DNA from: SB11 sp964584305
GTDB lineage: Bacteria; Bacteroidota; Bacteroidia; UBA8524
Reading direction: 5' to 3'
Length of the DNA: 64,000 bases
Assembly (NCBI GenBank): GCA_964584305.1
Contig: CAZOZL010000011.1
Location: 1-64,000 of the forward strand
The position numbers and the translations under genes were made by a program. Below are positions 53,407 through 63,427 of this stretch, in pieces. Numbering within the stretch: the first letter of the stretch is position 1; each line of letters starts with the position of its first letter. The notes under the pieces were generated by a model. It saw only the letters and a list, made by a program, of their open reading frames with translations. It did no database searches and was not told where the DNA came from.

Positions 53407-54780
53407 ATGAAGTCGAACATTAAAAGGTATGTAGTTTTAGCATTTTCCACGGTGGCTTTCACTGTTTCATTATTTGCTCAACAAGCTACTAAATTCAGTA
53501 TTAAAGAAGCTGTTGCCTTTGCAAAAAAGAACAACCTAACGCTTCGCAGTACCCGTTTAGAAGAAAACATCGCTAATCAAAAAGTAAAAGAAACATTAGC
53601 CTCTGGGTTACCACAAATTAGTGGAAATATTAGCTATACCAACAATATACAAATTGCTACACAGCGTTTGCCCAACTTTATAAACGATGGTTTACCCCCT
53701 GGTTCACCAAAAGGTCCCGATTTTATTGATGCACAATTTGGCGTATCCAACACATTAGCAGCAAGCGCACAATTAAATCAATTAATTTTTGATGGCACTT
53801 ACTTCTTAGGATTAAAAGCAGCGAAAGAGTTTGTAAAAATTAGCGAATATCAAATACGCCAAACAGAGATTGATGTGGAGATAAATACCATAAAAGCATA
53901 CTATGGTGTACTATTGGCTGAAAAGCGTATTGAATTAATAAATAATAATATAAAGAGTTTAGACTCAACATTATACACTTTAAAAGCACTGGCAAAAGAA
54001 GGCTTTGTAGAAACAGTGGATACTTCTCGTGTAGCATTATCACTATCCAACCTAAGTATCCAAAAAGCCGCATTAGAAGACCAACGCAAAATGATGCTTA
54101 ACTTTTTAAAATTGCAAATGGGTTTTGCAATAAATAAAGAGATAGAACTAACAGAAACAACTGAAAGTTTAACAGCCACATTAAAAGCGGCAAATGTGAG
54201 TGGAAAAGGAAGTGTAACAAACCGTAATGAATATAAACAACTTGACCAACAGGTGAAGTTAGGAGTATTAGATAAAAAACGATACAAAATGGGATACATT
54301 CCCACGCTTCACGGTTTCTTAAACCACAAACAAAATACCTTTGCCAGCGAAGGTCAGTTAGACCAATTGGGCGACCCTTGGTTTCCAGGCACATCATGGG
54401 GCTTATCATTAAATATCCCCATATTTAGTGGGTTTAGGCGTAGAAGCCAGATAAACCAAGCCGATTTGCGCCTGCGCCAATACAAATTTAGGCTGCAAAG
54501 CTTTGAACAAGCCTACCAAAACGAAGTATTTACTGCACAAACCAATTACTTGCGTGCAGTAGATAAATACCAATTGCAAAAGAAAAATGTAGATTTAGCG
54601 AACGAAATTCGCCGTATAGCAAAAATTAAGCTTCAAGAAGGCTTAGGTACATCATTAGAATATACAACTGCCGTAGCCGAAAGTAATACCGCCCAAGCAA
54701 ACAACATAATAGCTTTGTACGGACTAATGATGGCAGAATTAGATTACCGCAAAGCCACGGGAGCAAAAATTATAGATTAA
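53407..54780 (+). CDS. TolC-family outer-membrane efflux protein
   Basis: 457-residue outer-membrane factor of a tripartite efflux pump. Signal peptide YVVLAFSTVAFTVSLFAQ, then TKFSIKEAVAFAKKNNLTLR, the family N-terminus. Two long-helix repeats (QKVKETLASGLPQISGNISYTN and KKRYKMGYIPTLHGFLN mark the starts of the beta-strand segments; the PQISGNISY / PTLHGFLN hairpins are typical). Second repeat closes with EYTTAVAESNTAQANNIIALYGLMMAELDYRKATG. Encoded between TetR and the adaptor gene. Confidence 0.94.
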   Translation: MKSNIKRYVVLAFSTVAFTVSLFAQQATKFSIKEAVAFAKKNNLTLRSTRLEENIANQKVKETLASGLPQISGNISYTNNIQIATQRLPNFINDGLPPGSPKGPDFIDAQFGVSNTLAASAQLNQLIFDGTYFLGLKAAKEFVKISEYQIRQTEIDVEINTIKAYYGVLLAEKRIELINNNIKSLDSTLYTLKALAKEGFVETVDTSRVALSLSNLSIQKAALEDQRKMMLNFLKLQMGFAINKEIELTETTESLTATLKAANVSGKGSVTNRNEYKQLDQQVKLGVLDKKRYKMGYIPTLHGFLNHKQNTFASEGQLDQLGDPWFPGTSWGLSLNIPIFSGFRRRSQINQADLRLRQYKFRLQSFEQAYQNEVFTAQTNYLRAVDKYQLQKKNVDLANEIRRIAKIKLQEGLGTSLEYTTAVAESNTAQANNIIALYGLMMAELDYRKATGAKIID

Positions 54781-54823
54781 AACTTTGAAAACACTTATAC
54801 AACCGATAACAACCAGTAATATT

Positions 54824-55942
54824 ATGAAAAAAATATTTGCATTAGCACTTATAGCCATTTTTGCAATATCGTGTGGCGCACCCGAAGATAAACAAAAGCA
54901 GCTTGAAGAAAAGGAGAAAGAATATGCTATTTTGGGTAAAGAAATAAAAGAACTTAAAAAAGAGTTAGCCAAAAACGATACTACCACTACCATTAATACC
55001 ACACCAATACGTTTTAAAACTATTGAAATAAAAGAGTTTAAACGTTCGGTAGAAATACAAGGTATTGTAGAAAGTGATAAAAACATAGTTATAAGTAGTG
55101 AAGTAGCAGGAAGAATTGTAGCTGTTTTAGTAAAAGAAGGGCAAAAAGTATCGCAAGGGCAAACTATTGCTCGTGTAAATGGAGATATTACAGCAAACTC
55201 AATACAAGAGATAGAAAACACCCTGAAACTTGCTGAAATTACCTACACGAAACAAAAAAACCTATACGCACAAAATGTGGGTACTGAAATGCAATTACTG
55301 CGAGCAGAAAACCAACGTGATGCTTTAAAAAGGAAATTAACCACCCTGCGCTCACAATATGGCAAGTACAATATTACCTCGCCAGTAAGCGGAACAGTTG
55401 ATGATTTATCAATAAATGTGGGAGAAAACATTATGCCTGGTATGCCCATTGCCCGTGTGGTAAACAATAAACAGCTAAAAGTTACGGCAAACGTATCAGA
55501 AAAATACATTCCGGTAGTGCAACGTGGAAACAATGTGAAAGTGCAGTTTCCAAGTATAGGTACAGAAATGGATGCCAAAATAGGCGCAATAGGGCAAATA
55601 ATTAACCCTGCCAACCGCACATTTAGCATGGTAATTAACCTAAACAAAACCAGCAAAACGCTAAAACCCAATCTATTGGCAATAGTTACCATATACGATT
55701 ATATAAACCCCGAAGCCTTGGCAATACCTTCAAATATTATTATAAATGATGGCACTGGTAACTTTATATATATATTAAAGAAAAAAGGGGAAAACCACAT
55801 AGCCAAGAAAAGAACAATAGAAACTGGCAAAGTATCAGGGGCTTATATTGAAATTACTAAAGGCTTAAAAGCTGGAGAGAAAGTAATAACAGAAAATTAT
55901 AAAAACCTTATTGATGGTGCTATAGTTAACATTATTAAGTAA
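54824..55942 (+). CDS. RND efflux periplasmic adaptor lipoprotein
   Basis: 372-residue membrane fusion protein (HlyD/MdtA type). The preferred start is ATG 54824 (MKKIFALALIAIFAISC, lipobox cysteine at residue 17, then GAPED); a TTG at 54785 would add 13 non-signal residues. After a short coiled coil (KQKQLEEKEKEYAILGKEIKELKKEL), the lipoyl half-motifs (VAGRIVAVLVKEGQKVSQGQ and YNITSPVSGTVDDLSINVGENI) flank an alpha-hairpin (ENTLKLAEITYTKQKNLYAQ), then beta-barrel and membrane-proximal domains (KIGAIGQIINPANRTFSMVI). It connects the TolC and RND proteins of this operon. Confidence 0.95.
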   Translation: MKKIFALALIAIFAISCGAPEDKQKQLEEKEKEYAILGKEIKELKKELAKNDTTTTINTTPIRFKTIEIKEFKRSVEIQGIVESDKNIVISSEVAGRIVAVLVKEGQKVSQGQTIARVNGDITANSIQEIENTLKLAEITYTKQKNLYAQNVGTEMQLLRAENQRDALKRKLTTLRSQYGKYNITSPVSGTVDDLSINVGENIMPGMPIARVVNNKQLKVTANVSEKYIPVVQRGNNVKVQFPSIGTEMDAKIGAIGQIINPANRTFSMVINLNKTSKTLKPNLLAIVTIYDYINPEALAIPSNIIINDGTGNFIYILKKKGENHIAKKRTIETGKVSGAYIEITKGLKAGEKVITENYKNLIDGAIVNIIK

Positions 55943-55971
55943 TAAAAAAAAATCCAAAGCGAATAATATTT

Positions 55972-58900
55972 ATGAGCACCACAGGAGATAAAAATAAAAC
56001 GTATAAAGAGTTTGGCATATCCTCATTTGCTATAAATAACCGCACAAGTATTTATGTGTTGGTATTTATAGTACTTATAGTAGGGCTGGTAGGATATACC
56101 ACTATGCCCAAAGAGGCTTATCCCGAAGTTAAACAACCTACTATATATGTGGGTACGGTTTACCCAGGTAACTCTCCCGCAGATATGGAGAACTTGGTAA
56201 CAAGACCCATAGAAAAAGAAATAAAATCCTTAAAAGGTATTAAAAAGTTCAGCTCCACCTCAATACAAGACTACTCAACCATTGTAGTTGAGTTTGATTT
56301 GGACGTAACCCCTGAAAAGGCGTTGAAGGATGTGAAAGATGCGGTAGATAAAATGAAATCTGATTTACCCAATGATTTACCCAACGACCCCAATATTTTC
56401 GAGTTAAATTTTTCAGATTTTCCCGTACTAAATGTAAATATATCGGGCAGTTTTAGCTACGATGTATTAAAAGAAAATGCTGAATATTTGCAAGATGAGT
56501 TTGAAAAACTCCCCGAAATATCAAAAGCTGAACTGCGTGGATTGCTGGATAAAGAGGTGAAAATATCGGTAGATAAAAACCAAATGGAAGCCCTTGAAAT
56601 TAGCTTTCAAGATATTGAGAATGCTGTTGCTGGTGAAAATGTAACCATGTCTGGTGGGGAGATTTTAAGTATAGACGGTGAGAACCGAAACCGCAGAAAT
56701 ATAAGAGTAATAGGCGAGTTTAAAGACTATAAAAAAATGGGGAACATCATTGTAAAAGATGAAAACCAAGATATAGTACTGCTTAAAGATATTGCCACAA
56801 TAGAGTTTGGACCTGAAGAACCAACAAGTTTTGCCCGCTTAGATAATAAGCAAGTGGTATCTATTGATATCATGAAAAAATCGGGCGAAAATTTATTAAA
56901 CGGAGTTGATGGTGTTAAAAGAATAATTAAAAAGGCAAAAAAATCTAAGCTACCTCCAGGTATGAAGGTTGTTTTTACCAACGATCAATCTACCCAAACC
57001 CGTGATAATGTTGACAACCTTGAAAATAGTATAATATCAGGTATTATATTAGTTGTTTTGGTATTACTGTTTTTTATGGGCATACGCAATGCCATGTTTG
57101 TAGGTATTGCCATCCCATTATCAATGCTGTTAGGTTTTGCCATACTCTATTTCATGGGTTCATCACTTAATACTATGGTTCTTTTTTCACTAATCATGGC
57201 TTTAGGTATGCTGGTGGATAATGGTATTGTGGTAGTAGAAAACGTTTATCGCCTCTATACAGAAGAAGGTTTAGATAAGAAAAATGCATCAAAATACGGT
57301 ATTGGTGAAGTTGCAGTGCCCATTATAGCCTCAACCCTTACAACCTTAGCAGCTTTCTTACCCCTACTATTTTGGCAAAGTTTGATGGGTGAGTTTATGA
57401 AATATCTTCCCATTACGCTTATCATAGTATTATCATCATCACTATTTGTGGGCTTAGTAGTAAACCCTGTTATTACCTCAAAATATATCCAAAAAGCGGG
57501 CGATAGTAAACCCTCGCCTATAAGACGTTTTTGGGCAATAAATGCAGTACTAATTGTATTGGGAATACTGTTAACAATAAATGGAGATATTTTATTTGGT
57601 AATATTTCACTACTATTAGCCGCACTAAGAATACTTACTCGCTTTGTATTGAAACCTGGTGCAGAGCGTTTTCAGAAAAAAGGCTTGGTAAAATTAGAAG
57701 CATTGTATTTAAAAGTAATTCGTTTTGCACTAAAACGCTCAATCGCAATTATTATTGGCACTATACTCTTAATGATTGGGAGTATAAAATTTTTTGGAGC
57801 TAGTGATACAAAAGTTGTTTTCTTTCCTGTAAACGAGCCGTTGTACTTCAATGTTTTTATTGAAACACCCATTGGTACTGATATTGAAAAAACCAATGCC
57901 ATTACCAAAAGAATTGAACATATAATTCAAGAAAAACTAAAACCCGATAGTTCTATTATCGAGGCAGTATTGGCACAAGTGGGCGAGGGAACAGCAGACC
58001 CCAGTCAAGGTATTCAGCAAGGTGCATCGCCAAATAAAGCGCGGGTTACTGTCTCTTTTATTAAAACATCTGAAAGAAAAATTAAATTTCCTGATGCCCG
58101 CAAAACATCAGAAGTAATGGAAGGTGTGCGTGAAGTATTAAAAAACATACCCGATGCTAATATTACCGTTGAAAAAAACAATGAAGGACCGCCAGTAGGC
58201 AAGCCCATTAACTTAGAGGTAACGGGCGAAAACTACGACACACTTATTAAATACAGCAGGCTTATAAAAAAGAAAATGGAGGCGGCAAATGTACCAGGGG
58301 TAGACAAACTAAAATCTGACTTAGAAGCCGATAAGCCTGAACTATTAGTAATTATAAACCGTGAAGCGGCTCGCCGCTATGGTGTTTCAACCTTTAGTAT
58401 TGCCAATACCATCCGTACGGGTAGCTTTGGAAAAGAAATATCAAAATACAAGGAAGGCGAGGATGATTTCCCTATTAACCTGCGGTTAAGAAACAAAGAG
58501 CGGTATAATGAGTCTGACTTGATGAATCAACTTATTACCTTTCGCAACCAATCCACTGGAAAAATTGTACAAGTACCTATTTCTGCCGTTGCTGATGTGG
58601 AGTATGGAACAACCTTTGGTTCTATAAAACGTAGAGATATGGATAGGGTTATTACTATATATTCTAACCTTAAAGAAGGATATGCGCCCACCACTATAAT
58701 TCCAGTTTATAAAGCCATGTTAGCAGAGTATGAACTACCCGAAGGATACTCTTTTAAATTTACAGGAGAACAAGAGGAACAAGATAAATCGACGGCATTT
58801 TTAGGAAACGCCTTTCTTATTGCATTTATGCTCATTTTCTTAATTCTTGTAGCACAGTTTAATAGTGTAATTAGCCCAGTTATAATTTTGCTTTCAGTAG

Positions 58901-59415
58901 TTTTTAGTACCATTGGGGTATTTTTAGGCTTTGGTATTTTTGAGATGGATTTCTCTATAATGATGTGTGGAATAGGTATTATATCATTAGCAGGTATTGC
59001 CGTAAACAACGCCATTGTATTAATTGACTATACCAACCTTACACGTGAAAGAAAGAAAGAAGAATTAGGATTAGGCGAGGATGATTTGCTTCCATTAGAT
59101 GAGCTAAAAAACACTATTATCTCTGCTGGAAAAACGCGTTTACGCCCTGTATTATTAACAGCTATAACTACTATACTGGGGCTTATACCATTGGCAGTAG
59201 GTATTAATATTAACTTTTTTACTTTACTAAGCGAGTACGATGCTCAATTTTATATTGGCGGCGATAGTACCGTTTTTTGGGCTCCAATGAGTTGGACTAT
59301 TATTTTTGGATTAATATTTACCACCTTTTTAACCCTTGTTGTTGTACCTGCACTGTTTTATGTAAGTGAGCGAGGACAACGATGGGCAAAAGGCTTAATG
59401 AGTAAAAAAGCATAA
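55972..59415 (+). CDS. RND efflux permease (AcrB/HAE1 type)
   Basis: 1147-residue inner-membrane proton-driven pump. Layout: TM1 (TSIYVLVFIVLIVGLVGYTTMP), PEVKQPTIYVGTVYPGNSPADME periplasmic domain, TM2-6 block with GMLVDNGIVVVENVYR (proton-relay region; the second Asp of the AcrB DD pair is Asn here), a longer-than-usual linker with two added hydrophobic segments (AINAVLIVLGILLTINGDIL, NISLLLAALRIL), a second periplasmic domain (GPPVGKPINLEVTGEN), and TM8-12 (IAFMLIFLILVAQFNSVISP, GIAVNNAIVLIDYTN). Followed by a strong terminator (59449-59483). Substrate unknown. Confidence 0.94.
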   Translation: MSTTGDKNKTYKEFGISSFAINNRTSIYVLVFIVLIVGLVGYTTMPKEAYPEVKQPTIYVGTVYPGNSPADMENLVTRPIEKEIKSLKGIKKFSSTSIQDYSTIVVEFDLDVTPEKALKDVKDAVDKMKSDLPNDLPNDPNIFELNFSDFPVLNVNISGSFSYDVLKENAEYLQDEFEKLPEISKAELRGLLDKEVKISVDKNQMEALEISFQDIENAVAGENVTMSGGEILSIDGENRNRRNIRVIGEFKDYKKMGNIIVKDENQDIVLLKDIATIEFGPEEPTSFARLDNKQVVSIDIMKKSGENLLNGVDGVKRIIKKAKKSKLPPGMKVVFTNDQSTQTRDNVDNLENSIISGIILVVLVLLFFMGIRNAMFVGIAIPLSMLLGFAILYFMGSSLNTMVLFSLIMALGMLVDNGIVVVENVYRLYTEEGLDKKNASKYGIGEVAVPIIASTLTTLAAFLPLLFWQSLMGEFMKYLPITLIIVLSSSLFVGLVVNPVITSKYIQKAGDSKPSPIRRFWAINAVLIVLGILLTINGDILFGNISLLLAALRILTRFVLKPGAERFQKKGLVKLEALYLKVIRFALKRSIAIIIGTILLMIGSIKFFGASDTKVVFFPVNEPLYFNVFIETPIGTDIEKTNAITKRIEHIIQEKLKPDSSIIEAVLAQVGEGTADPSQGIQQGASPNKARVTVSFIKTSERKIKFPDARKTSEVMEGVREVLKNIPDANITVEKNNEGPPVGKPINLEVTGENYDTLIKYSRLIKKKMEAANVPGVDKLKSDLEADKPELLVIINREAARRYGVSTFSIANTIRTGSFGKEISKYKEGEDDFPINLRLRNKERYNESDLMNQLITFRNQSTGKIVQVPISAVADVEYGTTFGSIKRRDMDRVITIYSNLKEGYAPTTIIPVYKAMLAEYELPEGYSFKFTGEQEEQDKSTAFLGNAFLIAFMLIFLILVAQFNSVISPVIILLSVVFSTIGVFLGFGIFEMDFSIMMCGIGIISLAGIAVNNAIVLIDYTNLTRERKKEELGLGEDDLLPLDELKNTIISAGKTRLRPVLLTAITTILGLIPLAVGININFFTLLSEYDAQFYIGGDSTVFWAPMSWTIIFGLIFTTFLTLVVVPALFYVSERGQRWAKGLMSKKA

Positions 59416-59448
59416 AATATCCCTTTATCAATTTCGTTATATTTTGAT

Positions 59449-59483
59449 AAGCCCGTTTTGCAAATTGCAAAGCGGGTTTTTTG
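59449..59483 (+). terminator. Terminator of the efflux operon
   Basis: CCCGTTTTGCAA / TTGCAAAGCGGG arms (one G-T pair) followed by TTTTTT, 34 bases after the RND stop codon. Confidence 0.85.
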
Positions 59484-59580
59484 TTTGTTGAAAATTTTCG
59501 CCAAAAAATAAAAATGGCAGTATATTGCAGCAACGTTTAAAAGGTAAAAACGGTCTTAAACCATATTAAATAATAAAATT

Positions 59581-60009
59581 ATGAAAAAAATTTACATACT
59601 CTTTGTAGCATTTACATTAGCATTTGCAGTATCATCATGTAGTAAAGACGATGATAATAGTGGTAGCACAACACCCGATACAACTGGTGGTGGTGGTGGA
59701 ACTTTAGATGTTTGGGCAGCAATTCAGGGTACATACAGCGGCGGTGAAACAACATCTCTTACTGGTACAAAAGATAATGTTGAACTTACTATTACTAAAA
59801 TTAGTGATACTAAAATCCGTTTAACCCCTGGTGCTAATAGCGACCACTTACAAACATTGGAAATTGATATATTTAAAAACGATACTTCTATTTTTCATCA
59901 GCAAGGCATATTTAATGGTTCGTTCTTTATTATAGCCAACTCTAACCCACCACAATTAGTGTTGGATGATAAAACAAATACTGTCAGCTATTTTGGGCTA
60001 AAAAAATAA
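59581..60009 (+). CDS. Small lipoprotein of unknown function
   Basis: 142-residue lipoprotein: MKKIYILFVAFTLAFAVSSC with lipobox cysteine at residue 20, then an Asp/Ser/Gly/Thr-rich linker (SKDDDNSGSTTPDTTGGGGG) and a beta-rich domain of about 95 residues (WAAIQGTYSGGETTSLTGTKDNVELTITKISDTKIRL). This is a common layout for outer-membrane lipoproteins in Bacteroidota, with a domain like lipocalin or DUF-type calycin sheets, but no specific family is recognised. It stands alone between two terminators. Confidence 0.75.
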   Translation: MKKIYILFVAFTLAFAVSSCSKDDDNSGSTTPDTTGGGGGTLDVWAAIQGTYSGGETTSLTGTKDNVELTITKISDTKIRLTPGANSDHLQTLEIDIFKNDTSIFHQQGIFNGSFFIIANSNPPQLVLDDKTNTVSYFGLKK

Positions 60010-60033
60010 GCACTTACGCTCTTTTTAAAATAT

Positions 60034-60072
60034 AAAAAAAGTCCCGATGCTATAAGCATCGGGACTTTTTTT
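60034..60072. terminator. Bidirectional terminator
   Basis: A perfect 10-bp stem GTCCCGATGC / GCATCGGGAC around loop TATAA, flanked by A7 on the left and T7 on the right, between the convergent lipoprotein and AsmA-like genes. It can serve both. Confidence 0.95.
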
Positions 60073-60089
60073 ATTTATCAGCAGTTTTT

Positions 60090-62936
60090 TTATTTGTTTA
60101 AAGCATTGTTTTTGCCTGCTCTTGCATCTTTGTTTAGCTTATCTGCTTTTTTACGAGCTACATCAACAATGCCATCTGCTTTTGCATCTCCTTCGGCAAC
60201 AACTTTATCTGATTTAGTTTTTGCCTTGCTCTTTAGTTTCTCAGCAATTTTTTTTGCAGCCCGCTTAGCTATTGGGTTATTACCTGCAAGTTTCACCTTG
60301 TCATCAGCCTCTTTATTAGCCTTTGCTATTATAGCATCAGCTTGCCTACGGTTTTCGGCTTTTATAGCATCCGCTTGTTTTTGGGCATCTGCAATTAGTT
60401 TATCGCCAGTAGCTTTTGCTTGTGCCAAGCGTTTTTCAATTTCATTATCTACTTTTTTAATTACCTTTTTCTTTTCTTGGTTAAATTTCTGCTTTGCAAT
60501 ATCTTTTACATCATCTAAAGCATTTTTAGCAATATCTTTTAAACTCGTTTTAATTATGGGGTTTGTAGTAAAACCACCTATTAAGGCGTTTATATTTAGC
60601 ATTTCTTTAGGGTTAAGCGCAACTCCCTTTTTACCCACTTCTGATAATAAGTTGTTTAACGCACTATTAGCACCACCAAATAAACTACGGGGAATACCCA
60701 ACTTCACATTATAATCAAGCGATTGGTCTAAGCCTGATGAGCCCTCAATGGTCATTTTCATTCCATTGGCATTTATATCAAAAGGCTGTAAGGCTATTCG
60801 TCCATCTTCGATTTTAAACAGCAGTAAAATTTTATTTAAGTTAAATGATCCCAGTTTAGCCACTTTAAGTGTATTTGCCAACTTGCTCATAGGCGGATAG
60901 CCCGATAGTGATGCGTTAGGTATACTTAGACTACCATTACTGGTAAGGCTATTTAGCAGTGGCATCATGTCCTCTCCTAATAATGTATTCATATCAAAAT
61001 TTGCTGATATTTTACCATTAATATACTTTGCTATGGGCGATAATTGCTGAACAGTATTCATGTATTTAAATGCTTGGCTTGCCTCAATAGCATTTAAAGC
61101 AAAGTTTAATTTTGTTTCAGGTTTTGCAGGATTAACAGTACTATACAAACCATTAATTTTCACACTACCTCCAAAAATATCAGTACGCACATTGTTTAGG
61201 GTAATGGCTTGGTTGGCTATTTTAGCTTTTCCTCCCATATTGGTTAATTCTAAGTTGTCATACAAAAAGCGTTTAATGTCTAAATTCAAATCGAAATCAA
61301 TATTTTTAGGCACTTCCACAATCTCTAATGGAATAGTATCAGCGGGTTGTGGGGTTTCAGTACCGTTACTCTCACCCGTTAAGTATTGGTTAGCATCAAA
61401 CAATTTCGATTTTAGGTTTAAATTTCCTGTAAGTACCCCGTTTCCAAAAAAGTACCCGAAAAAATTACTCAAACTTCCTTTCATGCTCACATCGCTATTG
61501 CCCAATACCGCATCAAACACAGGTAGTTCTACAGTTTTAGGATTAAAATTGAGTTGTGCTTTAGTGATTGTGGTTTTGGGCAAGCTATCGGTATCATACA
61601 CTACATTATTAGCCTTTATACTTCCTGTTGCGTTAAACGCTTCATATTGTTCTTTCTCAATGGTTGATGCCCGCCCTTTAGCTTGCATATCGGCGGTAAT
61701 TAGTCCGCTTAGTGTTGTCCCTTTTTCTAAAGGCACTAATTTAGAAACTTGCACTAAGTCAATACTACCTTTGGCTTTCATATCAACATAGGGGTCGGTA
61801 GTAGGGTTTTTAACATACATTTTTGCATGAAAAGGATTATCTGCCAATACAAAATCAAACTTCTTTAAATCAATTATAGTATGGTCAATTACCCCATCAG
61901 GGTTGCTTATATTTAAGTTTACAAAAATGCTTTTAATATCTGCTGGCATATCAGGGTATTTAAATGTGCCATTATCTATAAGCAAGTTCACATTAAAAGT
62001 AGGGATGGTGGTTTCATTGTAAATGCCTTTAAGCACCCCATCAAGACCTAATTTACCCGTAGTTTTTATACTCGCAAAGTCTTTGGTAAATACAGCAGGA
62101 ATTAGCGATAGTATGTTTTTAAATTCAGTTTTCTTAGCCGCAAATTTCAAATCCATTTCAATATCATCAGCAGGCATGGCTACAAAACCATCAAAACCAG
62201 CAAACAGCTCATTTAGCTGTAATTCATTCTCTTTAAAAGTAAATTTAAACTGCTTCATATCAACTTCTAAATCAGCTTTAAAGTTTGTTTTTACTTTGTT
62301 TAAATACTTTATGCCTTCCATAGCAAAAGTTACGGCTTGTATATCTGTTTGGGTAGTAATAGTAAAAAGGTCTTGGGTAAAATCTCCGCTTAGGGTGTGG
62401 TTAAATCCTTCAAGGGAAGTGTACATCCCGCCTTGTTGGTCATCATAAATTATTTGCCCATCAGTAATTTTTAATTTTTTCAATCCCAGTTTAAACGATG
62501 CTGAAGTATCGGCGGGATTTTCATCAGTGGCTGTGTCAGCCGATGGTTTCATAATATCCCAATTGGGTACGCCATCTTTTCCCACTTTTGCATAAATGCG
62601 GGGTTGGTATAAGCTAATTTCGTTTATCTTAATTTTATCACCCGATATTACCGACATTATATCAAGTGTTGCGCTAAATTCTTTTACAGATACCAGTGTA
62701 TCCACATCCAAACTATCAGCTATGCTAAAGTTTTTTAACCCGATAGTAAACTGCGGAAAGTTCTTAAATAGGCTTAAACTTACATCATTATCAAAATTAA
62801 CGGTGGCGGTAAGCTGTTTATTCGCCTCACTTTTTACTAACCCAACAATTTTACTTTTAAAAACAAGTGGCAGCACTATTAACAGCCCTAAAACCACTAC
62901 TATTACAACTGCGAATATTTTAAAAAACTTCTTCAT
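60090..62936 (-). CDS. AsmA-family membrane protein with Ala/Lys-rich coiled-coil tail
   Basis: 948-residue protein with an N-terminal membrane anchor (IFAVVIVVVLGLLIVLPLVF) and a long AsmA-type periplasmic region (ATVNFDNDVSLSLFKNFPQFTIGLKNFSI is the family start; NGKISANFDMNTLLGEDMMPLLNSL and SGYPPMSKLANTL belong to the C-terminal AsmA part near residues 640-720). Relatives bridge envelope membranes for lipid transport or affect outer-membrane assembly. The last 150 residues are unusual: a highly charged, alanine-rich helix (AQAKATGDKLIADAQKQAD, KANKEADDKVK, KADGIVDVARKKADKLNKDA). Lone minus-strand gene. Confidence 0.88.
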   Translation of the reverse strand: MKKFFKIFAVVIVVVLGLLIVLPLVFKSKIVGLVKSEANKQLTATVNFDNDVSLSLFKNFPQFTIGLKNFSIADSLDVDTLVSVKEFSATLDIMSVISGDKIKINEISLYQPRIYAKVGKDGVPNWDIMKPSADTATDENPADTSASFKLGLKKLKITDGQIIYDDQQGGMYTSLEGFNHTLSGDFTQDLFTITTQTDIQAVTFAMEGIKYLNKVKTNFKADLEVDMKQFKFTFKENELQLNELFAGFDGFVAMPADDIEMDLKFAAKKTEFKNILSLIPAVFTKDFASIKTTGKLGLDGVLKGIYNETTIPTFNVNLLIDNGTFKYPDMPADIKSIFVNLNISNPDGVIDHTIIDLKKFDFVLADNPFHAKMYVKNPTTDPYVDMKAKGSIDLVQVSKLVPLEKGTTLSGLITADMQAKGRASTIEKEQYEAFNATGSIKANNVVYDTDSLPKTTITKAQLNFNPKTVELPVFDAVLGNSDVSMKGSLSNFFGYFFGNGVLTGNLNLKSKLFDANQYLTGESNGTETPQPADTIPLEIVEVPKNIDFDLNLDIKRFLYDNLELTNMGGKAKIANQAITLNNVRTDIFGGSVKINGLYSTVNPAKPETKLNFALNAIEASQAFKYMNTVQQLSPIAKYINGKISANFDMNTLLGEDMMPLLNSLTSNGSLSIPNASLSGYPPMSKLANTLKVAKLGSFNLNKILLLFKIEDGRIALQPFDINANGMKMTIEGSSGLDQSLDYNVKLGIPRSLFGGANSALNNLLSEVGKKGVALNPKEMLNINALIGGFTTNPIIKTSLKDIAKNALDDVKDIAKQKFNQEKKKVIKKVDNEIEKRLAQAKATGDKLIADAQKQADAIKAENRRQADAIIAKANKEADDKVKLAGNNPIAKRAAKKIAEKLKSKAKTKSDKVVAEGDAKADGIVDVARKKADKLNKDARAGKNNALNK

Positions 62937-63115
62937 ATCTTTTTGTTATACATTACAAAACTACTAAACATTAGGTAAACTATAATATAGTAGTATTGTT
63001 ACTCCCCTACTTGCCTATCTAAACTCTGTTTACTGAAAACATACCTTTTAAGGCATTTATTGTGCCTTTAATTATGTGCTGCGCATATTTAATACCACAG
63101 CATTAAACAGATATT

Positions 63116-63328
63116 AAGACCGTTACAAGGGCTAAGTTTAGCTTTTAGCATAGTTTTGTTTGGGCAAGGGGATTTTTACCCTCCCCTTTCTCCCCCTTTC
63201 CTTCTCACAGGCTACCACAAGGGTAGAAACAGCGCACAACCCTTTGATAGCTTAATAAAGACACAAATCTATACTAAAAGCCAATAGTTAAAGCTAAAAA
63301 GTGAGCCATACCTCATTGCAACGGTCTT
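63116..63328. repeat. Putative non-coding element with 13-bp inverted ends
   Basis: Ends AAGACCGTT(A/G)CAA in inverted orientation, 213 bases overall, no ORF. Single copies of the same end motif occur at 20332-20342 (context TCATCATGCAACGGTCTT, close to the right end here) and at 59549-59559. No target-site duplication was seen. It could be a degenerate MITE-like relic or a repeated regulatory motif. Confidence 0.4.
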
Positions 63329-63391
63329 GTTAACTATTTTAAAAGAAACAACACCCTTGCTTGTTTACCGCGCGCTAAAATGCCATAAACT

Positions 63392-63427
63392 AAAAAAATC
63401 CCACACATAGATATGAGTAGGATTTTC
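63392..63427 (-). terminator. Terminator of pyrH
   Basis: On the minus strand AATCCTACTCATA pairs with TATGTGTGGGATT (one mismatch, one G-T) and is followed by a T run, 21 bases after the pyrH stop. Confidence 0.75.

Noticed and set aside
60094..62448. Antisense ORFs of up to 243 codons opposite the AsmA-like gene
   Set aside because: The sequence is better explained by the AsmA-like frame; the antisense products are Ser/Leu/Ala-rich and have no family features.
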